NCBI GenBank assembly: GCA_947444305.1
Contig: CANEZP010000005.1
Location: 215,460 to 279,459 of the forward strand
Direction of reading: 5' to 3'
DNA: 64,000 nucleotides
Source of the DNA: Pseudobdellovibrionaceae bacterium
GTDB taxonomy: Bacteria; Bdellovibrionota; Bdellovibrionia; Bdellovibrionales; UBA1609
The notes beneath the pieces were generated by a model, which saw only the letters and a list, made by a program, of their open reading frames with translations, made no database searches and was not told where the DNA came from. A program made the translations under genes and the position numbers. Shown piece after piece: positions 25,151-34,600 of this stretch. How positions within the stretch are numbered: the first letter of the stretch is position 1; each line of letters starts with the position of its first letter.

Positions 25151-26341
25151 ATGGATAATCGAAAGTTCAAAGCCGTTCTTTATTCGGGCGACGCAAAAAC
25201 GCCCGGCACCGTTGAAATTGAGAATCGGCACGTCGTGTTCAACGGTCTCGCCGGTGAATCGACCCAGGTCAGTTGGGATGAGTACAGCATATCGGCTTCG
25301 TTCGAAGACGGCATGATCGGACTGCACTCCACGCTGGATCCCGCACATTCGATCTTCGTTAAAGACTTACAGTTCGCCGATGCTTTCAAAGAAGCGACCG
25401 GGGTCAAAATTCAGCATTCGTTTTTTCATTGGTTCGGCCGACGGCCTTTTCGCGCCGCGATGGCTTTGACCGCTTTGATCTTCATCACGGCGTTCGCGGG
25501 TCTTGCTTTCATGCGCACGCAAGGCAAGTTCTTCGCGCGTTTCATTTCGCCCGAGCAAGAACGGATTATCGGCGAAACCGCTCTCGAAAATCAGGATCTC
25601 GGACGAGCGATTAAGTTGCCGGACGATGTAGACGCCGAGTGGACCGCCTTTCTTAATCAATTACTCGATCAACCCGAATTAAAGAATTACAAGTGGAAGG
25701 TTTCGATCTCGGAAAGCCCGGTCGTCAACGCCTTCGCATTACCCGGTGGATTCATTACCCTCAACGCCGGATTTATTAACCAGGTTGAGAGCGCCAACGA
25801 AATCTTAGGCGTGCTCGCGCACGAAGCGGCGCACGTGACCCAAAGGCACGGCGTACAAAGCCTGGCGGGGGCGATGTCCGCCAATATTTTAATTTCCGTT
25901 CTTTTCCTGGGATCCTCGAACATCATGTCGGGCTTGGTTTTCGCGGCCGACGGTCTGCACTCGCTGAAATATTCACGCGCCCATGAGCTCGAGGCCGACC
26001 GCTTGGGCGTTCGGTATTTGCAAAACGCGAAAATCGCGACCGACGGCATGTACGCATTCTTTAGCCGCAAGCGCGACGACGAGCCCGAAACTTCACGTTC
26101 GCTCAGTTACTTATCGACCCACCCGATGGATGCCGAGCGGCTCGCCCAAATCCGCAAGCTTGATCCCGAAAAATCGGGCCGGCAGATCAAGTACGATCTG
26201 GCCCCGGTCAAAAAAGTTTTGGAAGAACAGGGCGCGATGGATGTAAGCGCCATGATGAAAGTCATTGAGGATATAAAGGCTAAAAACCGAGCCGAAAAAG
26301 CCAAGGATCAAAAATTAAACGTCCCCAAGACCGACGATTAA
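25151..26341 (+). CDS. M48 family zinc metalloprotease with N-terminal regulatory domain
   Basis: A 396-residue protein: an N-terminal beta domain of about 90 residues (KFKAVLYSGDAKTPGTVEIE...), a membrane helix (about 100-120), and a BepA/LoiP-like catalytic part with HEAAHVTQRHG (about residue 218) and ELEADRLGVRYL (about 278). The helix places the catalytic part in the periplasm, where M48C proteases control outer-membrane protein assembly. The position 33 bp behind pqiB suggests a joint envelope-maintenance operon. Confidence 0.85.
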   Translation: MDNRKFKAVLYSGDAKTPGTVEIENRHVVFNGLAGESTQVSWDEYSISASFEDGMIGLHSTLDPAHSIFVKDLQFADAFKEATGVKIQHSFFHWFGRRPFRAAMALTALIFITAFAGLAFMRTQGKFFARFISPEQERIIGETALENQDLGRAIKLPDDVDAEWTAFLNQLLDQPELKNYKWKVSISESPVVNAFALPGGFITLNAGFINQVESANEILGVLAHEAAHVTQRHGVQSLAGAMSANILISVLFLGSSNIMSGLVFAADGLHSLKYSRAHELEADRLGVRYLQNAKIATDGMYAFFSRKRDDEPETSRSLSYLSTHPMDAERLAQIRKLDPEKSGRQIKYDLAPVKKVLEEQGAMDVSAMMKVIEDIKAKNRAEKAKDQKLNVPKTDD

Positions 26342-27171
26342 CGATTTTCGCCCGTGTCGAGTAAGATTCCCGAAGCCACCATCAGCCAGCCGTCGGCCGC
26401 CGCGGGATTGTACTTCAGTTGGTACTTATCACGCAGAGAGTAGCCGCGGCGAAATTCACCGAACGGTTTACCGCCGCCCTTCGTGAACATGAAATGCATC
26501 GGGATAAAGCGCACGAGATTCAAATAACGGCGCAAGACGCTCAATAAAATATTGTCTTCGATCGCGGTAAAGAGATATTTGCCGCGGGCGTCGTGCGCTT
26601 GCCAGCGTTTTTGGAAAAGCGAGGGCAAAAAATCTTTGCGGAACTTGGCGAGCAACAAACCGTTCGCATCGCGGATCGCGAATTCGTTGTTGAGAATAAA
26701 ATAACGTGAGGTCGGCTCGATGATCATTAACGTCGCGCCGGTGGAATCTTTGATCGTGGCTCTGCGCAGTGGCCCGACGAATTTTGAAACACCCAGGTAG
26801 GTCAGCGCGCCACCAAGAAAACCAAAAATAAAAGAGCTTATCGCCAGTACGCTGGTGATCGTGGCCTCTTTGTCCATCGTGCCTAAATGGCGGGCGAAAA
26901 AGTAAAAGACCGCTAAGCCGCCGAAAATGCCGGCGCCTAAGCCTAAAATTCGCGCGAAAAAAGTGCGGAAGATATGGCGAGGCCGGTTGGCCGTGTACGT
27001 TTCTGAATTGTCGGCGGAATGAACGGTGTAACCTTCGGTAGTTAACTGTACGTAAGGTTGTTCGATCCTATATTGATCGCTCTTAAAACGCGCGGTCAGC
27101 GGTGATGCGACCGAGATTTTATCACTCTCGGGTTGTTGCGGATTAAGCCTAACGACATTGCTGAGTGACAT
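26338..27171 (-). CDS. Scramblase/LURP-one-like membrane protein
   Basis: A 277-residue protein with two membrane helices (about 77-98 and 105-128) and, after them, a Tubby/scramblase-like beta domain: LRRATIKDSTGATLMIIEPTSRYFILNNEFAIRDANGLLLAKFRKD, KGGGKPFGEFRRGYSLRDKYQLKY and a hydrophobic end, GWLMVASGILLDTGEN. These features fit the phospholipid scramblase-related/LOR family. It overlaps the convergent M48 protease by 4 bp. A lipid-binding function is inferred from fold only. Confidence 0.55.
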   Translation of the reverse strand: MSLSNVVRLNPQQPESDKISVASPLTARFKSDQYRIEQPYVQLTTEGYTVHSADNSETYTANRPRHIFRTFFARILGLGAGIFGGLAVFYFFARHLGTMDKEATITSVLAISSFIFGFLGGALTYLGVSKFVGPLRRATIKDSTGATLMIIEPTSRYFILNNEFAIRDANGLLLAKFRKDFLPSLFQKRWQAHDARGKYLFTAIEDNILLSVLRRYLNLVRFIPMHFMFTKGGGKPFGEFRRGYSLRDKYQLKYNPAAADGWLMVASGILLDTGENR

Positions 27172-27247
27172 GTTGCCTCCGAAAGCTTTGATGATCTGAA
27201 AGCCTATCGGAAGGTCTAGTCTAGGTCTTTAACCGGCCCGGAATGAG

Positions 27248-28204
27248 TCAGCGCGACCAGCGCCGTTGAATCTGCAGCGTTACCGATTGGCCGAGCCGCG
27301 CGTTGACGGGATCGCCGAACAGGCTTTGATCGGAGTAGTTGAGCGTGCCCGCCCATTGATCTGACTGAAGATAGCTCACCATGAGCGAGGCGGTCGCGTA
27401 GCGTTCGGCACTGCCCGCGCTCGATACGGAGCCACGAACCTTTACGGGATCTTCGTATGTCCAAATGAGCGATGAACCAAAACGGAAGGATTGAAGGTTG
27501 TAGCCGCCGCCCACGCCCAAGTTGCCGCCCCAGCCGGGCTCGAGTGATCCGCGGCTCCCCGAGTTTGAATAGCGTTTGCTAAAGGATCGGTGCGCATCAA
27601 AGTTTGTGAAGACGTCCCAGCGGCCCCAAATCTTTGTGAGTAAAGTCCCCGCCCCGAGCGCCCAGAAGCCGCGGCCCCTCGCATCGAGTTGGTAGAGCGA
27701 ATCACTCTCGTAAACCGAGTGGCCGGTCGGCGCCGTTAGCTGAACGAAGCCTAAACCTTTCGGGCGCCAAGGATTGTAATCCCAGTCCGGCAGATATTCG
27801 TACCCGAGGGTCGCCGCGATATCTCCCGCACCGCTGCTCGACCGCGCTTCGCGGGCACGTTTGATCAACGGTAGCGAAAATCCGGTTTGGAAACGGTCGC
27901 GGAAAATGTGCGCACCCTCGACGCGAAAAGTTTCGAACGACTCACCGTAATTACGTCGTCGCCACATTCCGTCGGCGTAAACATCTTTGCGAATTTCTGA
28001 ATACTGGTAGCTGCCGGTCAACATGGCTTTATCGTCGCCCGCGATCAACGAAGGCGCCGCGAATCCACCGCCGCAACACGCAGCCCCGAAAACTTTTGGG
28101 GACGTGCCGAGCAGCAGCAGGGCGATGGCCGGAAGAATGGAATTACAAACGAAGCGCGAAAACGGTTTGCTCAACCACCGCTCCGTTCGAAATGTGCTGC
28201 ACAC
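27248..28204 (-). CDS. Outer-membrane beta-barrel protein with CCGGG N-terminus
   Basis: A 318-residue protein. A signal peptide (SILPAIALLLLGTSPKVFGA) is followed at once by ACCGGGFAAPSLI, then alternating aromatic strands (GSYQYSEIR, YEYLPDWDYNPW, GFVQLTAPTGH, RYATASLMVSYLQSDQW) ending with a terminal W-S-R. This is a barrel resembling phenol-degradation MetA/transporter-type outer-membrane proteins. The twin Cys at the mature N-terminus could carry lipid or bind metal. The frame overlaps the upstream FixH-like gene; a TTG at 28174 preceded by GGAGCGG is a good alternative start. Last gene of the redoxin-FixH unit. Confidence 0.7.
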   Translation of the reverse strand: MCSTFRTERWLSKPFSRFVCNSILPAIALLLLGTSPKVFGAACCGGGFAAPSLIAGDDKAMLTGSYQYSEIRKDVYADGMWRRRNYGESFETFRVEGAHIFRDRFQTGFSLPLIKRAREARSSSGAGDIAATLGYEYLPDWDYNPWRPKGLGFVQLTAPTGHSVYESDSLYQLDARGRGFWALGAGTLLTKIWGRWDVFTNFDAHRSFSKRYSNSGSRGSLEPGWGGNLGVGGGYNLQSFRFGSSLIWTYEDPVKVRGSVSSAGSAERYATASLMVSYLQSDQWAGTLNYSDQSLFGDPVNARLGQSVTLQIQRRWSR

Positions 28205-28592
28205 GAATTTCCCAATCGCCGGGCATCGAGAAAAAAACTCGCGAAGCGCGGTAAGTTCCGACGTCGGCTTTCGTGACCGTCACCGGCGAAGAACCGTGAC
28301 CCATCGAAGGCATCCAGAGCACAACCGCGACTTCACCGTCGATGTCTTCGGGCAAAGCGGACTGATCGGCCAGATTCGCGCGACCGATCTTCAATAAGAA
28401 GGAGCCGAACTCTTCGTTGCCAGGCTTCGTTTCCCATTCGAGCCAAATTTGTTTTTGCGATTGGGGCCAAGTCGCCCGCAACGCCGCGGTTTTTTGGCCC
28501 GGGGCCGGTGCCTCCGTCGGGACTGAGTATTTAGGTTCGGCGCACGCGGCGAGTGCCGCTACGGTTATAAATAATAAAAGCTTACCAATCAC
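28143..28592 (-). CDS. FixH/YtkA-like lipoprotein
   Basis: A 149-residue lipoprotein (lipobox AALAAC at residues 12-17). The mature part is an Ig-like FixH/YtkA domain: VVLWMPSMGHGSSPVTV, GTYRASRVFFSMPGDWEIRVQ. The Met/His-rich MPSMGHG is the likely metal ligand set. FixH and related proteins assist copper-oxidase assembly. The gene overlaps the redoxin gene by 11 bp and has a divergent paralogue at 29237 that shares the HGSSPVT core. Confidence 0.75.
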   Translation of the reverse strand: MIGKLLLFITVAALAACAEPKYSVPTEAPAPGQKTAALRATWPQSQKQIWLEWETKPGNEEFGSFLLKIGRANLADQSALPEDIDGEVAVVLWMPSMGHGSSPVTVTKADVGTYRASRVFFSMPGDWEIRVQHISNGAVVEQTVFALRL

Positions 28593-29136
28593 TCTTGCCC
28601 CCGCGCGCGATCGCGCAGCCTAGCGTGCGTGCCTCGGCCGTGCGGACGGGTTTATTTTGCGTGACGTCTTGCAAAGCTTCGCGCAAATAATTGCGCCCGC
28701 TTTGACTGCAATCTTTGCTGTCGGTCACGCCGCCCCGGTAAAGGGTTTTTCCTTCGCCGGAAATGAGAAATGCGTGCGGGGTTTTTGCGGCACGGTACTC
28801 GGCGGCGATTTTGCCGTCGGTGTCTTGCAAGACCGGAAAGCCGAGGTCTACGTTTTTGAAATAACCGCGGGTCAGCTCCTTACCTTCGTTGGAATTCGAA
28901 TGGACTCCGACAAACTGGTAGGCTGGATACTCTTTGGCCATGGCTTTGATTTCTTCGATGTGACTGGCCGAACACGGGCACTTGGCCGAAAGGAATACGA
29001 CCACCGAACCCTTTGCGCCGGCCTTGATCTCGGCCGTTTCGCCGGTAAACAAGTCCATGCCTTTGACGCCCGCGGCGTTTACGGCGTTCGCGGCCAATCC
29101 GATACTCATCGCTAGCGTGACTAAAATGAATTTCAT
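28582..29136 (-). CDS. Exported redoxin (thioredoxin-fold) protein
   Basis: A 184-residue protein with a signal peptide (ILVTLAMSIGLAANAVNAAG) and an AhpC/TSA-redoxin fold: VVVFLSAKCPCSASHIEEIK with C-P-C-S in place of CxxC, then the cis-Pro region KTPHAFLISGEGKTLYRGG. Additional cysteines lie near the end (DCSQSG, LGCAIARGG). The CPCS type is known in redoxins near copper proteins in several phyla. It is the first gene of a three-gene unit with the FixH-like lipoprotein and the CCGGG barrel. Confidence 0.8.
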   Translation of the reverse strand: MKFILVTLAMSIGLAANAVNAAGVKGMDLFTGETAEIKAGAKGSVVVFLSAKCPCSASHIEEIKAMAKEYPAYQFVGVHSNSNEGKELTRGYFKNVDLGFPVLQDTDGKIAAEYRAAKTPHAFLISGEGKTLYRGGVTDSKDCSQSGRNYLREALQDVTQNKPVRTAEARTLGCAIARGGKSDW

Positions 29137-29188
29137 TGCCCGTTTCTACTCCCGATGACGATAAAGGGCGACAAATAATTCGTTTTTA

Positions 29189-29215
29189 CGGGCGCAGTCG
29201 GCTAGTCTGCGCCCG
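29189..29215. promoter_or_regulatory. Perfect hairpin between the divergent redoxin and FixH-like genes
   Basis: CGGGCGCAG / CTGCGCCCG, 9-bp perfect arms with a 9-base loop, 21 bases before the ATG at 29237. It may be an operator dyad or an RNA hairpin in the leader. There is no T-run on either side, so it is not a standard terminator. Confidence 0.55.
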
Positions 29216-29236
29216 AATCCATACCGGGAGCTTTAA

Positions 29237-29659
29237 ATGAAAATGATCTGCGCTTTGACTCTACTCTTTGTCGGCTTCGCTGGTCCTTTCGGCTCCGCCG
29301 ACGCCGCCCCGTTGATTTTTGCTGAGGGCGCCCTGCGCGCGGAATTGAGCTGGACGCAAGGCCCGCGCCTCAACGAAGCGTCGGCAATGAAAATCGAATG
29401 GATAAGCGGCGTAGACCAAACGCGTACCGAGCCGCCCGGCCCCGTAAAAGTTAGCCTCTGGATGCCCGCCCACGGTCATGGCTCATCGCCCGTCACTCTC
29501 GCGAAACTCGGGTCCGAACCCGGCGTTTATCAAGCGTCGGATATGTATTTCACCATGGCTGGCGATTGGGACGTTCGGGTGAATCTTAAATACTCGAACG
29601 GACGTGAAGAAACAAAAATGCTGAAGGTCACTTTAAAAGGCGGCGGGCATCACCACTAA
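29237..29659 (+). CDS. FixH/YtkA-like exported protein, His-tailed
   Basis: A 140-residue exported protein (signal peptide ALTLLFVGFAGPFGSADA), paralogous to the lipoprotein at 28143: VSLWMPAHGHGSSPVTL, GVYQASDMYFTMAGDWDVRVN. It has no lipobox Cys and so is probably soluble in the periplasm. It ends in KGGGHHH, a possible metal-binding tail. The last 32 bp overlap the convergent ogt gene. A metal-handling role, most likely copper, is inference from the family and the Met/His residues. Confidence 0.75.
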   Translation: MKMICALTLLFVGFAGPFGSADAAPLIFAEGALRAELSWTQGPRLNEASAMKIEWISGVDQTRTEPPGPVKVSLWMPAHGHGSSPVTLAKLGSEPGVYQASDMYFTMAGDWDVRVNLKYSNGREETKMLKVTLKGGGHHH

Positions 29660-30125
29660 GTTTTTCGATCTCGAGTAACTTAGTTTTGTTTTCGAGGCCA
29701 CCGCCGTAACCACCTAAGGTGCCGTCGGCGGCGATCACCCGGTGGCAAGGCACGATGATCGAGATTGGATTGCGACCGTTCGCGGTCCCCACGGCGCGCA
29801 CCGCTTTATGATTTTTGATTTTGCCGGCTAAATCTTTATACGAACACGTCGAGCCGTATGGAATGTTCGCTAACTCTTTCCACACCGACATTTGAAATTT
29901 CGTTCCCGGCGCTTCGAGCGGTAAATCGAACATGCGGCGTTCGCCCTTGAAGTACTCGTCGAGCTGTTTGACCGTTTGGCGTAAGATTTGTAATTCGCCC
30001 GCCTCGCCGTTCAGCGAAGAAACAAATTCTCCAGAGGGCCGGTGAAAGTACAACGCGCAAAGCGCCTTTGCCGAAGCCTTGAGGTAAAGCGCGCCCACCG
30101 GCGATTCATAAATATATTGGATCAT
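29628..30125 (-). CDS. ogt: Methylated-DNA-[protein]-cysteine S-methyltransferase
   Basis: A 165-residue suicide enzyme that removes methyl groups from O6-methylguanine and O4-methylthymine. Acceptor Cys in ISIIVPCHRVIAADG (about residue 132), with the DNA-binding helix-turn-helix before it (IPYGSTCSYKDLAGKIKNHKAVRAVGTANGRNP, split across the domain). ATG 30125 overlaps the stop of the ada-alkA gene (ATGA), so the two are translated together. Its end runs 32 bp into the convergent FixH-like gene. Confidence 0.95.
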   Translation of the reverse strand: MIQYIYESPVGALYLKASAKALCALYFHRPSGEFVSSLNGEAGELQILRQTVKQLDEYFKGERRMFDLPLEAPGTKFQMSVWKELANIPYGSTCSYKDLAGKIKNHKAVRAVGTANGRNPISIIVPCHRVIAADGTLGGYGGGLENKTKLLEIEKLSGDARRLLK

Positions 30126-31570
30126 GCCTTCTCCCTTTTCTTTTTCAAGGTCAGTGCGTATTCGCGCCAGAACAGCGCGGCCACGTAGCCACGCCACGGG
30201 CTCATCTTCTCGACGCAGTCTTTTCCGTGCAGATCTTGCGCACGGGCTAAAATCAAATCGGTTCCGGGAAACGCGTCGGCGTGGCGGAGCACCCGCAGCG
30301 CCATGTAATTCGCCGTCCAGGGGCCGATCCCCGGCACGGTGCGAACGGCGGCGATGAAAGCCTCGACGTCTTGCGTGCCCGCCAAAGAGATTTCTCCGGC
30401 GGCAACACGGCGTGAAAATTCTATGAGGGTTTGCTTCCGTTTGCCCGTGGTGCGCAAACCCTCGAGCCGGCTCGACGCGATCTTTTCCGGCGTAGGAAAT
30501 AGTTTGATCGCCACGCCCTCGCGCACGAGACCCGAATCTACGCCGAGCATTTCGATAAGGTCCGCCGTCAACGTGCGGCCAAAGTCCACGGTCACAAGTT
30601 GGCCGAGGATCGCACCGACCGCGATTTCGAACGCATCCCAGCCCGAAGCGATCCGGATGCCGGGGTTCTTCTTTAATATTTTTTTGAGGCCCGCATCTTC
30701 GTCTAAAATATTCGCGATCAGAACGGGATCTGAATCCAGATCGAACATCGCCCGTACGTTCGCAACGATCGGGTAAATCGCCGAGGGCTCGGGAAAATCG
30801 ATTTCGAGTTTAAGGCGCGATTGTTCCGGTTGATCGGAAATCGCGATCATGCCGCTTCGGCCGTCGTAGGTGACCACCCGGTGCATGGTTTCGCCTTCGA
30901 ACCACTCAAGGTTTCCCACGCGGTGCATGCGGTAGATCCAAAGCAGACCCGCAAAATCGTAGGGCGGCCGGTAAGTAAGATAAAGAGTGAGTCCACCCTC
31001 TCGCTTCTTCGTGCGGGTATTCACGCGGCGAACGCCCGAGGGATTTCTTTTGAAGCGTGTCTTGAACGCATCATTGAAACGCCGGACCGAGCGGAAGCCC
31101 GAGGCGTAAGCAACTTCCGTAATAGCTAACGAGGTTTCGGTGAGCAATTGCCGCGCGAGATTCAAACGATTATCGGCCGCGAGCTGCTTCGGAGTTTTGC
31201 CGAGCTCTTCGTTAAATACCCTCCGCAAATGTCGCGCGGTGACGCCGAAACGCGCGGCGAACTCATCCTCGCTGAAGTCTAAGGTGTTTTGTTCGTGCAG
31301 CATCTTGACCGCGCGTTTCACCAGCACGGAGCGGCCGATCCACGCGGGCGACATCGGCGCACTTTCGGGGCGGCAACGGAGGCAGGGCCGGTAGCCCGCT
31401 TTCTCGGCGGCTAAATGATTCGGAAAGAACTCGACATTTTCACGCTTCGGTTTCGCGGGACAAACCGGCCGGCAGTAAATTCCGGTGGTCTTCACGCCGA
31501 CGAAGAACTGCCCATCGAAGCGGTGATCCCGCGCCAACATGGCTTGATAGTAAGTGTCTGCCCTCGTCAT
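30122..31570 (-). CDS. Ada-AlkA fusion: methylphosphotriester-sensing activator plus 3-methyladenine DNA glycosylase
   Basis: A 482-residue protein that joins the Ada N-terminal zinc domain (residues 1-75; ligands in YCRPVCP and CLRCRPE, one being the methyl-accepting Cys), an AraC-type helix-turn-helix (about 80-190; VTARHLRRVFNEELGKTPKQL, AYASGFRSVRRFNDAFK) and AlkA (about 195-482). The glycosylase has the HhH-GPD motif VPGIGPWTANYMALRVLRHADAFPGTDLIL, including the catalytic Asp. The O6-methylguanine domain of E. coli Ada is absent here and is provided by ogt next door. The pair forms a self-contained adaptive response to alkylation. Confidence 0.93.
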   Translation of the reverse strand: MTRADTYYQAMLARDHRFDGQFFVGVKTTGIYCRPVCPAKPKRENVEFFPNHLAAEKAGYRPCLRCRPESAPMSPAWIGRSVLVKRAVKMLHEQNTLDFSEDEFAARFGVTARHLRRVFNEELGKTPKQLAADNRLNLARQLLTETSLAITEVAYASGFRSVRRFNDAFKTRFKRNPSGVRRVNTRTKKREGGLTLYLTYRPPYDFAGLLWIYRMHRVGNLEWFEGETMHRVVTYDGRSGMIAISDQPEQSRLKLEIDFPEPSAIYPIVANVRAMFDLDSDPVLIANILDEDAGLKKILKKNPGIRIASGWDAFEIAVGAILGQLVTVDFGRTLTADLIEMLGVDSGLVREGVAIKLFPTPEKIASSRLEGLRTTGKRKQTLIEFSRRVAAGEISLAGTQDVEAFIAAVRTVPGIGPWTANYMALRVLRHADAFPGTDLILARAQDLHGKDCVEKMSPWRGYVAALFWREYALTLKKKREKA

Positions 31571-31621
31571 GCGCGCAATCTAGCACAGGGACAGAAAAAA
31601 ACCGGCCATTTTCGGACCTGA

Positions 31622-34600
31622 TCATTCGCCGTCGTCGTCGTCCTCCGCTTCGCGGGTCTTAAAGCGGGAGAAAAGGCTGTAGACGCTTGGGACAACGTAG
31701 AGGGTTAATGCGGTGGAAACCAAAACTCCGCCGATCACGGCGATGGCCATGGGTTGACGGGCTTCGGCACCCGGACCGAGGGCCATTGCCGCGGGCAACG
31801 CTCCGGCGATGGTGGCGATCGAGGTCATCAATATCGGGCGCAGGCGGTTCGGGCACGCATCGATCAAAGATTCTTTGACCGAGAGTTTTTTGCTTTCGAA
31901 AACTTGGTTGGTGAAGTCGACGAGCAGAATCGAATTCTTCTTTACGATTCCCATCAACAAAATCAAACCGATCATGCTGAACAAATTCATCGACATCCCA
32001 CCTAGCAAAAGACCGAGGAACGCGCCCGAGAAGCTGAACGGCAAAGCGACGAATACCGTAAACGGATCGATGAAGCTATTGAACTGCGAGGCGAGGACCA
32101 TGTAGGCGACGATGAAGCCGAGCACCAACGCGAACAACAGACCGATGAAGCTCTTCATAAATTCTTCGGCCGAACCGCTCAAGGTAAAACGGTAACCTTC
32201 GGGCAGTTGGGCCCGTACCAAGACCTCGGCTTTGGTAAGCGATTCTTGCTGGCTGAGTTTATCGCCGACGTTCCCGAAAATGGTGATGGCGCGCTCGCGG
32301 TTTTTGCGCGAGATGCTTGAGGCCACCGTTTCCGTTTTGATATCGACCACGTCGGACAGTTGCACCAACTGGCCGCGGTTGTTGCGCACGAACAATTCTT
32401 TGATGCGGTCACCGGGTGAACGGCCGTCGTCTTCAAGCTTCACGCGGATATCGTAGCGGTGGCCTTCCTTCTCGTAGCCGCCGGCGATCGCGCCGCCCAT
32501 CGTGGCGTTGACGACCGCGCCGATCGAGGTGACATCGACGCCGCGTTCGGAAGCGCGTTTTCGATTCGGCACGATGTGAATTTCGGGTGCGCCTTGCAGT
32601 AAGTCCGAATTGACGTCGGTCATGATCTTTTTCTCTTTGAGGTCGGCCATCAATTTACCGGCGGTATCGCTCAACACATTCCACTCGGGACCTTGAATCG
32701 TAAACTCAACCGGGTAGCCGTTGCCGCTCCCGCCGAAACCTTGCGTGGATGGATCTTGGACCTGCGGTTTGGATTCGGGTAATTCCTTGTTCAAGAATTC
32801 GCGGACGACTTCGATAAATTCCTGCTGCGAAAGTTCGTGCCCCTTAACCGCGTCTTTGCCGCGTTTGCCGCGCGCGTGCATGCCGATAAAGACGATCGCC
32901 GCGTTGGTTTCACCGCCCGAAAACCCGCCCGCCGCGACGAAGTAATTCTCGACTTCGCTGCGTGAGCCTAAAAATTTCTCGACCACTTTGACCCGCTCGT
33001 CGGTCATGCCGATGGCCGTGCCCGGTGGATTCGTCATTTGGATCATGAGCGTGCTTTGATCTTGCGCGGGTTGAAACTCACCCTTGAGAAACGCAACCGA
33101 GCTAAAACTCAGCAAGAAGAAAACGAGCGAGCCCCCGATGACTTTCCAACGATGTTCTAAAGACCACGCAAGACTCGAAGTGTAGCGATCGCGCAGACGA
33201 ACGAACGCGGCCTCAAAACCTTTGCCCAAACGTGTCGTACGCTCGAGATCACCCTTAAAAGTGGCCGCGCGCATCGGCGTGAGGGTCAGCGCTTCGAGTA
33301 GCGAGATCATGACCGCGGCGCTCAACGTAACTCCGAATTGGAAAAGGAACCGGCCGATAATGCCTTCCATAAACGCGATCGGCAGAAAGATGGCGACGAG
33401 CGAGACCGAAGCGGCCATCGCCGCGAAGGTGATCTCGCGCGAACCGATCAGGGCGGCTTTGCGGCGGGGCAAGCCCATCTCACGGTGACGAATTATATTT
33501 TCGAGAACCATGATCGCGTCATCAACGACGATCCCGATCGCGAGACTCAAGCCTAGCAACGTAAAAATGTTTAGCGTGAAGCCCGCGAAATACAAAACGA
33601 TGAAGCTGCCGAGCACCGAAGTTGGGATCGCCATCAAGACGTTGAAGGTCGATGACCACGAACCCATGAATAACCAGCAGACCAGTGACGTCAACAAGGC
33701 CGCGAGAACTAGCGTAAGCAGCAATTCGGCGACTGACTCTTCGACGAACTTGGTGCCGTCATAGTTCACGACGATGTCGGTGCCCTCGGGTAAAAGCTTT
33801 TTGACGGCGGCAATTTTCTCCTTCACCGCTTTGGCTACCGAGACCGCGTTCGCGCCACGTTGCTTAACGACGCCCAAGCCCACCGCGGGCTGCCCGTTCG
33901 TGCGCGCGAATTGCAGGATATCGACGGTGCCTTCTTCGACCTTCGCGACTTGCCCGAGCGTTACGGGATTATAGTTAGGCATCCCTCCCCGGGAGTTGAT
34001 CAAAATACTTTTGAAGGCGTCGATCGACTTCGCTTCGCCGAGGGTTCGCAGAGAATATTCTTTTTTATCAAACTCGGTGCGGCCCGACGGTGGTTCGCTG
34101 TGTTCGTTTTTGATCGCGTTAACGATGTCCATGGCCGAAAGCGCGTAACGCTTCAAACCTTCATTAGGCACGGTGACCCGCAAGTTCGGTTCGAGGTAGC
34201 CGGGCATCCATAAGTTACCGACGCCAGGTACGGTCGTGATGTGATCGCGGATATCGTTCTTCACGAACACCATCAGATCCACCGGGCTCATCTTTGCCGA
34301 AGTCACCGAGATCCACATAATCGGGAACTCGGCGATGGCGATCTTCATTAACGAGATCGGCTCCATCGTGGGCGGCAGAATTTCTTGCAGTTGCGAGATT
34401 TTCGCCTGCACGTCTTGGAAAGCCGAATCGATATCGCGATTAAGATCAAACTCGATCGTGATCTCGGCCACGCCGACGCGGGATTTCGACGTGATGTTTT
34501 TTACGCCTTGAATACTGACCAAACCGTCTTCGAGCGGATCGACGACGTCGGCCTCCATGACCTGGGGTGCCGCGCCTTCGTACCTGGCCGTCAGCGCGAT

